Origin: Chromatiales bacterium
Lineage (GTDB): Bacteria; Pseudomonadota; Gammaproteobacteria; Thiohalospirales; Thiohalospiraceae
NCBI GenBank assembly: GCA_026982395.1
Contig: JALSHD010000161.1
Coordinates: forward strand, 1 to 47,382
DNA: 47,382 bases
Reading direction: 5' to 3'
Below the pieces are notes generated by a model, which saw nothing but the letters and a program-made list of their open reading frames with translations, was not told the DNA's origin and ran no database searches. Below, one piece after another: positions 17,945 through 27,746 of the stretch; position 1 is the stretch's first letter, and every line of letters starts with the position of its first letter. Both the position numbers and the translations under genes were made by a program.

Positions 17945-18167
17945 GAGCACATGATAGTGCAAACAAGGCGGGGAAGATCAAGTCTTTCGGCCCAAATTAC
18001 CAATCCAGCGGCATTATCAGCTGTTGCATACCGGAAAAATCAATCAGCAAACCTTTCAGAACTTTTTTATTGTAATCTTCCCCAACCAACCTTTCTCACA
18101 ATTTCTCGTTTACCGGAGATGGTCAATGCCGCTCACCTGCCCCGCCACCCGAAATTTGTTAGCCCGG

Positions 18168-20315
18168 CTACCTCATCTCCATCGTCTCGCGAATAATTTT
18201 GGGTGTTACAAAGATCAGCAGCTCTGCCTTGTCATCCACTTTGCGGGTCTGGCGGAATAGCGCCCCAATAACTGGCAGATCACCCAGGAATGGAACTCTG
18301 TCAACCTCCTTGCTGCGTGTCTGTTCATAAATTCCGCCCAACACCACAGTATCACCATCCTTGACCAGCACCTGGGTCTTGACCTCTCGGGAGTTGATAC
18401 TGGGAACGCCGTTGAATACCTGACCAACGCTATCCTTGGTAACATTCAAATCCATTATAATACGGTCATCCGGTGTAATTTGGGGAATCACCTTCAGGCT
18501 CAGCACCGCCTTCTTGAATGAGACTGACGTCGCGCCACTTGACGTTGCCTGCTGATAAGGAATCTCGACACCCTGCTCTATCCGTGCCTCACTCCGATTG
18601 GATGTAATCACCCGAGGATTGGAAAGAACCTCGCCACGGCCCTCCATCTGCAGGGCAGACAGCTCCATGTCGAGCAGATAGTCTTTACCCAATAGCGCGA
18701 GAGCAAATTTTCCGGCCGGATTGACTACCGGAAGATTGACGTTATAGCGATCACCCAGCGCAGGCATCGTTACCGGCAGCGGACTACCCCCACCCTGTAT
18801 ATTATTTATGGCACTATCAACCATAGTACCCGTTCCGCTTGAGGAACCGGTACCGCCTATAATTCCGTTGGCACCGTTTTTTGCCGCTGCGGTAACACCA
18901 AACCGGGCTCCCAGATTCCGGCTAAAATCGTTGTTGGCAATAACGATCCGTGACTCAATCATCACCTGGCGAACGGGTATATCCAGTTCAGCCACCTGGG
19001 CGCGCATCTTTTGCAGATTCTCATGGGTATCTGTAACCAGAATCCGGTTGGTACGTTCGTCAATGGCTATCGATCCCCTCCTGTTTTCATCCATTTTGAA
19101 AAGAGCAGCAAGATCGGACGCCTTGGCATAGTTTACCTGAATGGACTCTCTTACCAGAGGAGCCAACTCCTCCCGCTTTTTCCGGCTCTCCATTTCAAAC
19201 TTTTCCCGAGCCGCAATCTCCTCTGCGGGAGCTACCAAAATCACATTGCCGCGGCGCCGCTTGTCCAGTCCTTTAGTGTTAAGAATGATGTCCAGCGCCT
19301 CGTCCCAGGGAACATTCTTGAGATGCAAAGTGATACTCCCGCCGACACTGTCACTGGCAACAATATTTTGGTCGGTAAAATCCGCAATGATTTTCAGCGC
19401 CGCACGGACTTCGATATCCTGAAAGTCAAGCGATAAACGCTCACCTGTGTAACGTTTATGTTTTTTTGAGCTGATTTTGTTTTCCGGTTTTTTTGCCGCG
19501 CTGACATTGATAACCATGCGGTTTCCGGAATGATAGGTTTTATATTCATAAGGACCCGAGCTGCTTATAACCAGCTCGGCTCCCTCTCTCTTTGCGTAAC
19601 CATCCACCGCTGTAACCGGCGTTGCGAAATCGGTAACATCGAAACGGCGCTCCAGATTTTCGGGAAGTTTTACACCGTGAAAATTCACAATAATGCGCTC
19701 TCCGATTCTGCGCACATCAGCTACAACACTGTCGCTTGAAAAGGTTATTTCGACCAGACCATCCCCTTTTTTGCTGCGGCGAAAATCAATATGCTTGACG
19801 GAATCCACTGCAGTTTCTGCGCTGTTAACTCTGTTTTCATCTGGAATCACCAGCTCCGGTGCTCCCGCTTCCTTTCCCAGCTCCAGATAAATACGATTAC
19901 CCTCAGCACGCAGGTCATACGGCAAAACGCGAGTGAGTTCAAAGATAAGCCGGGTACGCTCTCGCGCCTCAACCACTTGCATGTTTTTGATTGCGCCCGC
20001 AGCAACAAACTGGTTATAGCGCTTTAATCCATTGGATGTTTGTGCAAGATCCAGAATGAGCCGAGGTGGGCTGGATGTGGTAAAACTGGCAGGGCTGGAG
20101 GCTGTACTGTCCATTTCCAGAACCAGACTGGCATCTCCGGCGGACTGACCGGAAACCCGAACCTCTTTCAGAACATTGGCAACAGATACGGACCACCCGG
20201 TTAAAGAGGTACCGATTATCACAGCCATTATCAACGTCCGAACCCGGCCTGCCCGATGCTTCATTCTGCTTTGTACCATAGTCTGCCCTGTTTCAGTCAA
20301 TCGTTTCATAGTCAT
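18168..20315 (-). CDS. pilQ: Type IV pilus secretin
   Basis: PilQ forms the outer-membrane channel for type IV pili. The 715-residue precursor has a basic N terminus and signal peptide (about 25-45), then two AMIN domains (about 50-150 and 175-280) that bind peptidoglycan. An N0/STN-type domain follows (SLDFQDIEVRAALKIIADF, about 290-370), then an N1 domain and the C-terminal secretin domain with GGIYEQTRSKEVDRVPFLGDLP and the final strand LLIFVTPKII. The start at 20315 follows AAGGG at normal distance; a GTG at 20321 and an ATG at 20309 are alternatives. It ends the pilMNOPQ run. Confidence 0.95.
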   Translation of the reverse strand: MTMKRLTETGQTMVQSRMKHRAGRVRTLIMAVIIGTSLTGWSVSVANVLKEVRVSGQSAGDASLVLEMDSTASSPASFTTSSPPRLILDLAQTSNGLKRYNQFVAAGAIKNMQVVEARERTRLIFELTRVLPYDLRAEGNRIYLELGKEAGAPELVIPDENRVNSAETAVDSVKHIDFRRSKKGDGLVEITFSSDSVVADVRRIGERIIVNFHGVKLPENLERRFDVTDFATPVTAVDGYAKREGAELVISSSGPYEYKTYHSGNRMVINVSAAKKPENKISSKKHKRYTGERLSLDFQDIEVRAALKIIADFTDQNIVASDSVGGSITLHLKNVPWDEALDIILNTKGLDKRRRGNVILVAPAEEIAAREKFEMESRKKREELAPLVRESIQVNYAKASDLAALFKMDENRRGSIAIDERTNRILVTDTHENLQKMRAQVAELDIPVRQVMIESRIVIANNDFSRNLGARFGVTAAAKNGANGIIGGTGSSSGTGTMVDSAINNIQGGGSPLPVTMPALGDRYNVNLPVVNPAGKFALALLGKDYLLDMELSALQMEGRGEVLSNPRVITSNRSEARIEQGVEIPYQQATSSGATSVSFKKAVLSLKVIPQITPDDRIIMDLNVTKDSVGQVFNGVPSINSREVKTQVLVKDGDTVVLGGIYEQTRSKEVDRVPFLGDLPVIGALFRQTRKVDDKAELLIFVTPKIIRETMEMR

Positions 20316-20323
20316 CCCCACCC

Positions 20324-20869
20324 TTAATCTTTCAAGCTGATCTGGGCCGGCCGCTCCATCCAGCCACCCATGCCATCCGGTATGATTTCTACAAGTTCAA
20401 TCTTGTCTCCGGTCAACTTCGTCACCCGCCCATGGTTATGCCCCAAATAGTTGTTTTTTCTTACCTGATAAACAATGCCGTCCGGTGCTTGCACCAGGGC
20501 CAACAGTTTTCCCGATTTCTGCAAACTCCCCACCATGCGCAAGGTATCGAGCTGATAAGACTCCAGCGTCTCCCGCTCACGTTGCGCATCGGGATGAATA
20601 GAATTGTTTTTTCTCTGTTCTTGCAAACGCTGCAAGCTGCTCATTGACAAAAAGGGGTCACGCTGGTCAGAAGCCTGATAGCGAAAACCCTCTTCTTTCG
20701 CCATGGGCGGCAGAGGTTTGACTTCCCCCTTTCTTGTTTCCCGAATATCCGCAACATAACTGACCAGGTCGTCAACACTGTCATTTGCACACCCAGTCAA
20801 CAGCGTCCCGGCAATCAGTAGCAGGGGGATGTACTGTAGTCGATATCCGGAATTGGCTTGCCCGATCAT
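20324..20869 (-). CDS. pilP: Type IV pilus inner-membrane lipoprotein
   Basis: The 181-residue protein has a lipoprotein signal with lipobox LLTGC and the PilP fold region from about residue 105: VGSLQKSGKLLALVQAPDGIVYQVRKNNYLGHNHGRV. It links the PilNO complex in the inner membrane to the PilQ secretin. The ATG overlaps the pilO stop (ATGA). Confidence 0.95.
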   Translation of the reverse strand: MIGQANSGYRLQYIPLLLIAGTLLTGCANDSVDDLVSYVADIRETRKGEVKPLPPMAKEEGFRYQASDQRDPFLSMSSLQRLQEQRKNNSIHPDAQRERETLESYQLDTLRMVGSLQKSGKLLALVQAPDGIVYQVRKNNYLGHNHGRVTKLTGDKIELVEIIPDGMGGWMERPAQISLKD

Positions 20870-21501
20870 TTTTTCCCCTCCTTCTTCGCTTTCTTGTACT
20901 CTGCCTGCTCCTCTTCACTGAGGTAGCGGTAGGTTCTGGCTGTCAGCTCCATAATCAGCTTTGATGATTGTGCGTTGTTATCTTTACGAATGGATATGTT
21001 TTGTAATGTGACAATGCGGGAAAGTGCCGCGACATCGCTGATAAAGCTGCCAAACTGATGATAATTTCCGATAACCCGAATCTGAATCGGAAGTTCAGCA
21101 TAAAACTCCCTAACCTGTTCTTGCTGCGGTTTGAACAGCTTGAACTCCAGCCCGTTACCAATACCAGCCTGAGAGATATCTACCAGCAGTTCGGCAATCT
21201 CTGCCTTGCCAGGCAGCTGTTGCAGCATGCTGTTAAACATGTCCCGCATTACCTTGTTCTGTTCCTGGTAAGCATCAAAATTGGAAGCGAGCAACTGCTT
21301 CTGCTCCAGCTCCTGCTTTAAACTCGTCTCCATCGAGCGCACTTCGCTCAGTTGCTCAAGCTGGCCATTGATTACAAAAAAATATCCGGCCACCAGCACC
21401 ACTACTCCCAGTACTGAACTGGCCACCAGCTGCAAATGGCGGGGCCATCCGCAAACGTTACTGAAATCCAGCTCTGCATTTGCCAAGTTAGAAATACTCA
21501 T
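20866..21501 (-). CDS. pilO: Type IV pilus inner-membrane protein PilO
   Basis: The 211-residue bitopic protein has a single membrane segment (about 28-48, LVASSVLGVVVLVAGYFFVI), a coiled coil (about 50-90) and a ferredoxin-like periplasmic domain with IQIRVIGNYHQFGSFISDVAAL. It pairs with PilN in the alignment complex. The ATG at 21501 shares its first base with the pilN TGA stop (TGATG). Confidence 0.95.
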   Translation of the reverse strand: MSISNLANAELDFSNVCGWPRHLQLVASSVLGVVVLVAGYFFVINGQLEQLSEVRSMETSLKQELEQKQLLASNFDAYQEQNKVMRDMFNSMLQQLPGKAEIAELLVDISQAGIGNGLEFKLFKPQQEQVREFYAELPIQIRVIGNYHQFGSFISDVAALSRIVTLQNISIRKDNNAQSSKLIMELTARTYRYLSEEEQAEYKKAKKEGKK

Positions 21502-22073
21502 CAACCTGCCTCTACCTTGTTTTCATCATGCGCCGTAATATGATTTACCCGCAGTACAAACCGGCTGCTTCGATCACTCGATCGTCTATCCTTGCTTTCA
21601 ATTACTTCCAGCCGGGGATCACCCACCCATTCAGCACCATCCAGATAACGCATCAGATCCGATACATTGGCATTTGATTGCGCCACTCCCTCAATCTCCA
21701 GTACTGTTCCATTCTGCTTCAGCGCGGTAAAGTAGACCCCCCCGGGGACCAGCCTGGCCAACTCATCCAGCATGTGAACAATAGCTGTCCGGCTGGCTTG
21801 CAGTTCACCGATGACTTCCATACGCGCCATCAACTGCTGTTTCTCTTTTTTCAGTTCCCTGATGCTGGCGATACTCTTGTCAAGCACAGCGATCTCTTTT
21901 TGCAGAAAAGCATTCCGGGTCTGCTGCGCCCCAATCAGATCACTGACATAAAAATATCCCCCCAGGACCATTACTGCCGCAGATACCGTCCAGCCGACTG
22001 CAAACAAGGCAAAGCGGCGCTGCTGACCCCTGCGCCGCGCTTCCCGCCAGGGCAATAAGTTTATTTGTTTCAT
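21501..22073 (-). CDS. pilN: Type IV pilus assembly protein PilN
   Basis: The 190-residue protein begins with the conserved cytoplasmic segment MKQINLLPWREARR, which binds PilM. A membrane helix (about 22-44), a coiled coil and a periplasmic domain (GGVYFTALKQNGTVLEIEGVA) follow. It overlaps pilM by four bases. Confidence 0.96.
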   Translation of the reverse strand: MKQINLLPWREARRRGQQRRFALFAVGWTVSAAVMVLGGYFYVSDLIGAQQTRNAFLQKEIAVLDKSIASIRELKKEKQQLMARMEVIGELQASRTAIVHMLDELARLVPGGVYFTALKQNGTVLEIEGVAQSNANVSDLMRYLDGAEWVGDPRLEVIESKDRRSSDRSSRFVLRVNHITAHDENKVEAG

Positions 22074-23137
22074 TGGTCAAAACTCCTCAAGGCAAGACCG
22101 CAGGCGATCATCATCGCGGGCGCCTCTTTCTCCAGCTTATCTCTGGCTACATTTGAAGAGAGCATCATGGAGGAGAAAGGACTGGCGATTGATGCAGGAA
22201 TACCGGTCATTTCCGCTACTGTCTCGGCGACACCGGAAATCGTCGCACACTCGCCGGATAACAGAACATGGTCCACATGACTGACTCCGCTGGCGGAGAA
22301 AAAGAACTGCAACAGACGGGATGCCTGCTGCGCGATTGCCTTGCGAAATGCCGGCAGCACGTCTGTATCAAAATCTTCAGGCAACTCATTGTTCTGTCTG
22401 GCCTGTTCGGCCTGTTCGAAAGACAAGCCATAGTGTTGCTGAATAGCCTCGGTAAGCTGAATATCACCAAACATCTGCTCGCGGGAATAGATACCGTTTC
22501 CGTCCCTCAACACAGCCATGGTGGTTGTTACATCGCCAATATTAATCAGGGCGACGGTATGCACCCGGGCGCTATCCATCATCTGTTTTCCAACCAGGGG
22601 AAACGCATTTTCCAGAGCAAATGTTTCCACATCCATAACAACGGCATTCAACCCCGCCTGCTCCAGGACTGCGATGCGGGCATCCACATTTTCACTACGT
22701 GACGCCACCAGCAAGACCTCCACAAGCTCTCCCTCACCCACGCTGTCTCCCACGCAGAAATCCAGGTTGACCTCCTCCATGGGATAGGGAATGTACTGGG
22801 CTGCCTCCACCATAATCTGCTCCTCCAGCTCGCTCTCACTGAACCCGGCGGGCATTGTTATGGTCTTGATGATCACCTGGGAGCTGCTCACCGCCACAGC
22901 ACTGTTCCCTATCTTGCTACCGGAACGCAGAAAAGCACGTCGTACCGTCGAAGCAACAGCATTTACATCCTTGATATCATTTTCGGACATGGCGTTCATC
23001 GGCATCCTCTCAATTGCAAACCGATCCAGCCGATATCCCTTCCCGCTGCGAGACAACTCGACCAACCGCACGGCGGAGGCGCCGATATCCAGACCAAGTA
23101 CCTTGTTTTGTTTACCTTGCCAAAGGTGTGACAGCAT
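22070..23137 (-). CDS. pilM: Type IV pilus actin-like ATPase PilM
   Basis: PilM is a cytoplasmic FtsA-like nucleotide-binding protein that docks to PilN. The 355-residue product has the phosphate-1 motif LGLDIGASAVRLVEL, segments VEAAQYIPYPMEEVNLDF and ALINIGDVTTTMAVLRDG, and the adenosine-motif region VLLSGECATISGV. The start at 23137 has AGAGG 7 bases upstream; the longer frame to 23167 does not. It leads the pil operon and is divergent from mrcA. Confidence 0.95.
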   Translation of the reverse strand: MLSHLWQGKQNKVLGLDIGASAVRLVELSRSGKGYRLDRFAIERMPMNAMSENDIKDVNAVASTVRRAFLRSGSKIGNSAVAVSSSQVIIKTITMPAGFSESELEEQIMVEAAQYIPYPMEEVNLDFCVGDSVGEGELVEVLLVASRSENVDARIAVLEQAGLNAVVMDVETFALENAFPLVGKQMMDSARVHTVALINIGDVTTTMAVLRDGNGIYSREQMFGDIQLTEAIQQHYGLSFEQAEQARQNNELPEDFDTDVLPAFRKAIAQQASRLLQFFFSASGVSHVDHVLLSGECATISGVAETVAEMTGIPASIASPFSSMMLSSNVARDKLEKEAPAMMIACGLALRSFDQ

Positions 23138-23280
23138 CACGGAACCTCTTATATGCAAAATTTCCAATTAACCAGTGCGCCAGCTGTTTCGTTCTGATAA
23201 TGGTTATCGGCAGGCAGGGTTTTTTTCTTTACCGCTGTTTACTGTCGTTCGGGAAGAGTGCCGTCAAAGAAAAAGAAAAA

Positions 23281-23402
23281 ACGAGCAGTTCACCCCTGAA
23301 ATGCGCCATCCCTACGGTTGGAAAATGTCAATTTGCCAGTGAAAACTCACATTTTCGCCTTGGGGTGGCGCATTTCCGGGGCAATCCGGGCAGTTACACC
23401 AG
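23281..23402 (-). repeat. Nested palindromic intergenic repeat, copy A
   Basis: CCCCTGAAATGCGCCATCCC at 23293-23312 is repeated in inverted form about 50 bases further right, and an inner arm GGAAAATGT faces its complement. Read on the minus strand it matches copy B (29.1 kb) over most of its length. It lies in the pilM-mrcA divergent gap, where the promoters of both genes must also be. Confidence 0.75.
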
Positions 23403-23515
23403 ATTATTCACGCTTGCCAGATGGTTGAAAATAAAAAACATGCACATATTTCGCCCGGTTAGTGAAGCATTTATACTACTGGCTTGTTTTTTGCCGGTTT
23501 TGAACACTTTGTAAA

Positions 23516-25957
23516 ATGCTGTCCAAACGAAAAATTCTTGTTTTCAGTGCCTTGCTGGTGCCAGGCGTTATTCTGGCAGGGTTAATTGCTGCTACCAGCA
23601 CCTGGTTCTACCTGACGCCAAGGCTTCCTCCCATTGATACACTCAAGGAGGTTCAGTTGCAGACGCCACTGCGTGTCTATAGCGCCGATGGCAAGCTGAT
23701 CGCCGAATATGGGGAACAGCGCCGCATTGCACTGCGTTATGAAGAGATCCCGCCAACAATGATCAAGGCAGTACTGGCCGCTGAGGACAACCGCTTTTTC
23801 GAGCACCCCGGCGTCGATATCAAAGGGATCCTGCGCGCTGCTGTGTCTCTGCTGCGAACCGGCGAGAAAAGCCAGGGCGGCAGCACAATCACCATGCAGG
23901 TTGCACGAAATTTTTTCCTGAGCCGGGAAAAGACCTATTTGCGTAAAATCAATGAAATCCTGCTTGCGCTGAAAATTGAAAAAGAGCTGAGCAAACAGGA
24001 AATTCTTGAGCTCTACCTCAACAAAATCTATTTCGGAAACCGCGCCTATGGTGTGGGAGCCGCTGCCAAGGCTTACTATGGCAAAAATCTCGATGAGTTG
24101 AGCGTGGCACAGATGGCGATGATTGCCGGTCTGCCAAAAGCGCCATCCATCTATAATCCCATCGCCAACCCGCAAAGAGCCCTGCTGCGCCGTAACTACG
24201 CCCTGGAACGGATGTACCTCCTGGGAAGTATTGATGACAGAACCTATCAACTGGCGCTGAAAGAAAAAGATGATGCCCGCCGCCATAAGTCCCGTTCTGA
24301 AGTGGAGGCCCCTTACATTGGGGAAATGGCGCGTAGCGAGGCGGTAAAACTCTTCGGGAAGGATGCATATAGCGCGGGTTACAAAGTTTTTACAACGGTG
24401 GACAGCCGTTTGCAAAACGCGGCCAACCGCGCCTTGCGCAACGGGCTGATCGGCTACCTTCATCGCCATGGCTATTCCGGCCCCGAAAAGCACATTGACC
24501 TGCCTTTGCCTTCCGCAGAGCTGGCCCGATGGTTGCACAACCGAAACAGCTCCACTGAAATACCGGCAGCAGTCTCGGAAGCCCAGGGAGAGCTGCAACG
24601 AATCCCGGTGCTGGGCGGCCTGTTACCCGCACTGGTTGTTCAATCCGGTGCAGAAAGCATCATCGCCTTGTTGGCGGATGAGCAGCTTGTCAATCTTCCT
24701 TATTCAGGGTTTTCCTGGGCTCTCAAGTCAGACTCCGGTAACAAGAACGAAGGTGCCGGAAAAATATCAGACATACTCAAGACCGGTGATATCATTCGTA
24801 TCCGTCCACTGAATGATGGCAGCTGGGAACTGGCAGGTATTCCTCAAACAGAAGGCGCGCTGGTCTCCCTCAACCCCAGGAACGGAGCTATCCTGGCTCT
24901 GAGCGGTGGTTTTGACTTTTTTAAGAGTAAATTCAACCGGGTTACCCAGGCAGAACGCCAGCCGGGCTCCTCATTCAAACCATTTATCTATTCCGCCGCA
25001 CTGGAAAAGGGTTACACAGCCGCCAGCATTATCAATGACGCCCCTGTAGTAATGGATGATGGAAATCTCGACGAAACCTGGAAACCGCAAAACTACAGCG
25101 GCCGCTTTTTCGGCCCAACCCGTCTGCGTGTTGCGCTGACCAAATCTCGCAACCTGGTTTCCATTCGCCTGCTACGGGCCATTGGTGTCGGTCACGCAGC
25201 AAAATACGCGACTCGGTTCGGATTCAAGTCCGGCAGCTTACCGCGTGATCTGTCACTAGCCCTGGGCAGTGGCAGCGTGACACCGTTGGAACTGGCCACG
25301 GGCTATGCCGTATTCGCCAACGGCGGCTACCTTGTTTCCCCCTATTTTATTCAACGGATCGAAAATGCCGACGGTGATACCGTGTGGCAAGCCCAACCGG
25401 TTCAGGTATGTGAGAAATGCGAGGAAACGGTCGCCACAACAGAAGACAGGCCTGCCCATCTATCAGCTGCCAAGCGAGTCATTACTGCGCAAAACAGCTA
25501 CCTGATGACCTCCATGATGCGTGATGTAGTTCGCTTTGGCACCGGCCACCGGGCCATGGAATTAAAACGGAATGACCTGGCCGGTAAAACAGGAACCACC
25601 AACGACCAATTTGACGCCTGGTTTTCCGGATTTAACCATGCCATCGTGACAACGGTGTGGACAGGATTTGACACGCCAAAGCCTATGGGTAACAGCGAAA
25701 CCGGAGGCAAAGCTGCTCTCCCTATCTGGGTAGATTATATGCGCGTGGCACTGGAAGGAATCCCTGAGCTACCGCTGAAGCAACCGCCTGATCTGGTAAC
25801 GGTTCGTATCGATCCGGAAAGCGGACTTCTGGCCAATGCCGGCACATCGAAGACAATCTTCGAGACATTCCGCGCCGGACATGTACCGGAAGCCCGGCCC
25901 GAAACCTATTGGGAGAGCAGTGAAGAGAACTCCAAAGGCCTTTCAGAGCTGTTTTAA
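23516..25957 (+). CDS. mrcA: Penicillin-binding protein 1A
   Basis: This bifunctional peptidoglycan synthase has 813 residues. It has an N-terminal membrane anchor (about 8-33) and a glycosyltransferase domain (about 55-230) with the catalytic EDNRFFEHPGVD and the region KSQGGSTITMQVARNFFL. An OB-like domain typical of PBP1A follows, then a transpeptidase domain (about 435-740) with SSFKP (SxxK), SRN and KTGTT. It is divergent from pilM, as in many gammaproteobacteria. Confidence 0.96.
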   Translation: MLSKRKILVFSALLVPGVILAGLIAATSTWFYLTPRLPPIDTLKEVQLQTPLRVYSADGKLIAEYGEQRRIALRYEEIPPTMIKAVLAAEDNRFFEHPGVDIKGILRAAVSLLRTGEKSQGGSTITMQVARNFFLSREKTYLRKINEILLALKIEKELSKQEILELYLNKIYFGNRAYGVGAAAKAYYGKNLDELSVAQMAMIAGLPKAPSIYNPIANPQRALLRRNYALERMYLLGSIDDRTYQLALKEKDDARRHKSRSEVEAPYIGEMARSEAVKLFGKDAYSAGYKVFTTVDSRLQNAANRALRNGLIGYLHRHGYSGPEKHIDLPLPSAELARWLHNRNSSTEIPAAVSEAQGELQRIPVLGGLLPALVVQSGAESIIALLADEQLVNLPYSGFSWALKSDSGNKNEGAGKISDILKTGDIIRIRPLNDGSWELAGIPQTEGALVSLNPRNGAILALSGGFDFFKSKFNRVTQAERQPGSSFKPFIYSAALEKGYTAASIINDAPVVMDDGNLDETWKPQNYSGRFFGPTRLRVALTKSRNLVSIRLLRAIGVGHAAKYATRFGFKSGSLPRDLSLALGSGSVTPLELATGYAVFANGGYLVSPYFIQRIENADGDTVWQAQPVQVCEKCEETVATTEDRPAHLSAAKRVITAQNSYLMTSMMRDVVRFGTGHRAMELKRNDLAGKTGTTNDQFDAWFSGFNHAIVTTVWTGFDTPKPMGNSETGGKAALPIWVDYMRVALEGIPELPLKQPPDLVTVRIDPESGLLANAGTSKTIFETFRAGHVPEARPETYWESSEENSKGLSELF

Positions 25958-25971
25958 TCCGGCCCCGGAAG

Positions 25972-26610
25972 ATGTCTCGCCATAGCGACAGCAAAAGACA
26001 GCAAATGCGAATCCGCATCGCCCAAGAGGCAGCACGTCTCATGGCGGAGCATGGTATCCGCGACTACTATGCCGCCAAACAGAAGGCTGCAACCCAGCTG
26101 GGAGCTGTCGACACCCGTAATCTGCCCCGGAATGAAGAAATTGAGGCTGCCCGCATCGAACATCAACGCCTGTTCAACCCCGTTCAACACCCTCAGCAAC
26201 TGCACTATCTGCGTGAGACAGCACTGCGGGCCATGCGGCTATTGTCAGCCTTCGACCCGCGGCTGGTTGGGCCGGTATTAAGCGGCAGCGCCGGGAAATA
26301 TGATGCCATTACCCTGCATCTGTTTTCCGATACTGCCGAAGAAATTGCATTTACTTTGATGGAAAAAAATATACCGTTCAGAACGGAGGAGTATCATCTG
26401 AGAGCGAATGGAAGGGAGCACTCATTCCCTGGCTACCGGTTTATTGCCGATGAAACCGATATTGAGCTGGTGATTTTTCCGGCCAGCGGTGTTCGCCATC
26501 CCCCTCTTAGCCCGACAGACGGCAAGCCCATGCACCGGGCGTCAAGCCGGAAGGTTGAACAGCTGCTGGCAGACGAGCAGGCATCACTCCAACCACTGGC
26601 CGAGACATAA
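25972..26610 (+). CDS. Conserved hypothetical, possible nucleotidyltransferase fold
   Basis: The 212-residue protein starts 14 bases after mrcA and is probably cotranscribed with it. The N-terminal 60 residues are helical and charged (RIRIAQEAARLMAEHGIRDYY), rather like a TetR-type first helix. The central part has VGPVLSGSAGKYDAITLHLFSD, similar to the GS-x-D/x-L pattern of nucleotidyltransferases, but the catalytic acids are not clearly conserved. I cannot assign a function. A short hairpin lies after the stop, before convergent rpmE. Confidence 0.7.
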   Translation: MSRHSDSKRQQMRIRIAQEAARLMAEHGIRDYYAAKQKAATQLGAVDTRNLPRNEEIEAARIEHQRLFNPVQHPQQLHYLRETALRAMRLLSAFDPRLVGPVLSGSAGKYDAITLHLFSDTAEEIAFTLMEKNIPFRTEEYHLRANGREHSFPGYRFIADETDIELVIFPASGVRHPPLSPTDGKPMHRASSRKVEQLLADEQASLQPLAET

Positions 26611-26638
26611 AAAAAGCGCCCCGAAAGACGCTCTTTCA
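26608..26638. terminator. Short hairpin between convergent genes
   Basis: AAAAAAAGCG and CGCTCTTT flank a short loop just after the stop at 26610 and before the rpmE stop. It has A-rich and T-rich flanks suitable for either direction, but the stem is short. Confidence 0.45.
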
Positions 26639-26661
26639 GCACCGCAATCCGGTAACAGCGG

Positions 26662-26865
26662 TTATTTCATGCCATACTTCTGACGGAACTTGTCAACCCG
26701 TCCGGCAGTGTCAACAATCTTCTGCTTTCCAGTGAAGAAAGGATGACAGCTGGAGCAGACATCAATATGCAGATCCCGTCCGGCGGTGGATTTGGTTTTA
26801 AAAGACTCGCCACAGCTGCAAGTCACGCTAATCTCTTCATAGGCAGGATGAATATCCGGCTTCAT
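26662..26865 (-). CDS. rpmE: 50S ribosomal protein L31 (zinc-binding form)
   Basis: The 67-residue protein is L31 of the large ribosomal subunit. It keeps all four zinc ligands, Cys16, Cys18, Cys37 and Cys40 (CSC and CSSC), so it is the C+ form rather than the zinc-free paralogue. It has the family start MKPDIHP and the end [10 protein letters not shown]. Confidence 0.96.
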   Translation of the reverse strand: MKPDIHPAYEEISVTCSCGESFKTKSTAGRDLHIDVCSSCHPFFTGKQKIVDTAGRVDKFRQKYGMK

Positions 26866-26949
26866 GGTAACACCCTCTCTCGCAGATCAAGCGCATGCCG
26901 CCACTCACTTTTGATAAGCACCACATGCAAAAGCGGAATGATACGGCGC

Positions 26950-27702
26950 TTATATCGGGTTGTCAATGTCGATAAAACTGTGCTCCAGCTCAAACCGCTG
27001 CGCCAGATGATCGCCCAGCGCCCTTACCCCGTACCGCTCCGTTGCATGATGTCCTGCCGCAAAAAAATGGATACCACACTCCCTGGCGGTATGCACCGTT
27101 GGCTCGGATACCTCACCGGTAAGAAAAGCATCCACTCCCATATCCACGGCATGGTTGAGGTAAAACTGGGCCGCACCACTGCACCAGGCAATGGTGACAA
27201 TTGGTTCCGGCCCGGCCGGAATGTAAAAAGGCGTTCTGCTCAAACGCTTGGCAATACGCCCGGCAAAGGTCTCGGCATCCACGGGACTCTTCAGCCGCCC
27301 CACCATTCCAATTGCAGGATTCCCGCCAAAACCACCCTCCGGCTGAAGTTCAAGCAGTTCTGCCAGCCGGGCATTGTTACCATACAGGGGATGGGCATCC
27401 AGCGGCAGATGCCACGACAGCAAATTGACGTCATTGGACAGCAGCATCTTCAGGCGGCGCTGTTTCATCCCTGCAATAGCGGGTGCCTCCCCTTTCCAGA
27501 AATAACCATGATGTACCAGAATGGCATCTGCTCCCCGCTCTACAGCCTGCTCCAGCAGAGCCAGGCTTGCAGTCACCCCGGTTATCAACCGGTTGATTTT
27601 CAGCCGCCCCTCTACCTGCAGGCCATTGGGGCAGCTATCCTGGTACGAGCCGGTATCAAGCAGCTCATCTATATAGTTGACCAGTTCTTGCCTTTGCACC
27701 AT
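26950..27702 (-). CDS. Nif3/YbgI family dinuclear metal-centre protein
   Basis: The 250-residue protein has the metal-ligand motifs of the Nif3-like family: VHHGYFWKGE, HLPLDAHPLYGNN and, near the C terminus, FFAAGHHATERYGV. It also has the N-terminal CPNGLQVEG. The family forms hexameric rings and includes proteins annotated as GTP cyclohydrolase I type 2 homologues, though the reaction here is uncertain. It is divergent from the DegS-like gene across 44 bases, a common gammaproteobacterial arrangement. Confidence 0.93.
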   Translation of the reverse strand: MVQRQELVNYIDELLDTGSYQDSCPNGLQVEGRLKINRLITGVTASLALLEQAVERGADAILVHHGYFWKGEAPAIAGMKQRRLKMLLSNDVNLLSWHLPLDAHPLYGNNARLAELLELQPEGGFGGNPAIGMVGRLKSPVDAETFAGRIAKRLSRTPFYIPAGPEPIVTIAWCSGAAQFYLNHAVDMGVDAFLTGEVSEPTVHTARECGIHFFAAGHHATERYGVRALGDHLAQRFELEHSFIDIDNPI

Positions 27703-27746
27703 CAGACTTTTTTCTCTCTATCCGGATTTACAGTAAAGTATAAGGC

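Noticed and set aside
23420-23515. Promoter for mrcA based on TATACT near 23475
   Set aside because: The -10 match is good, but the -35 position matches in only two of six bases, so it is not supported.
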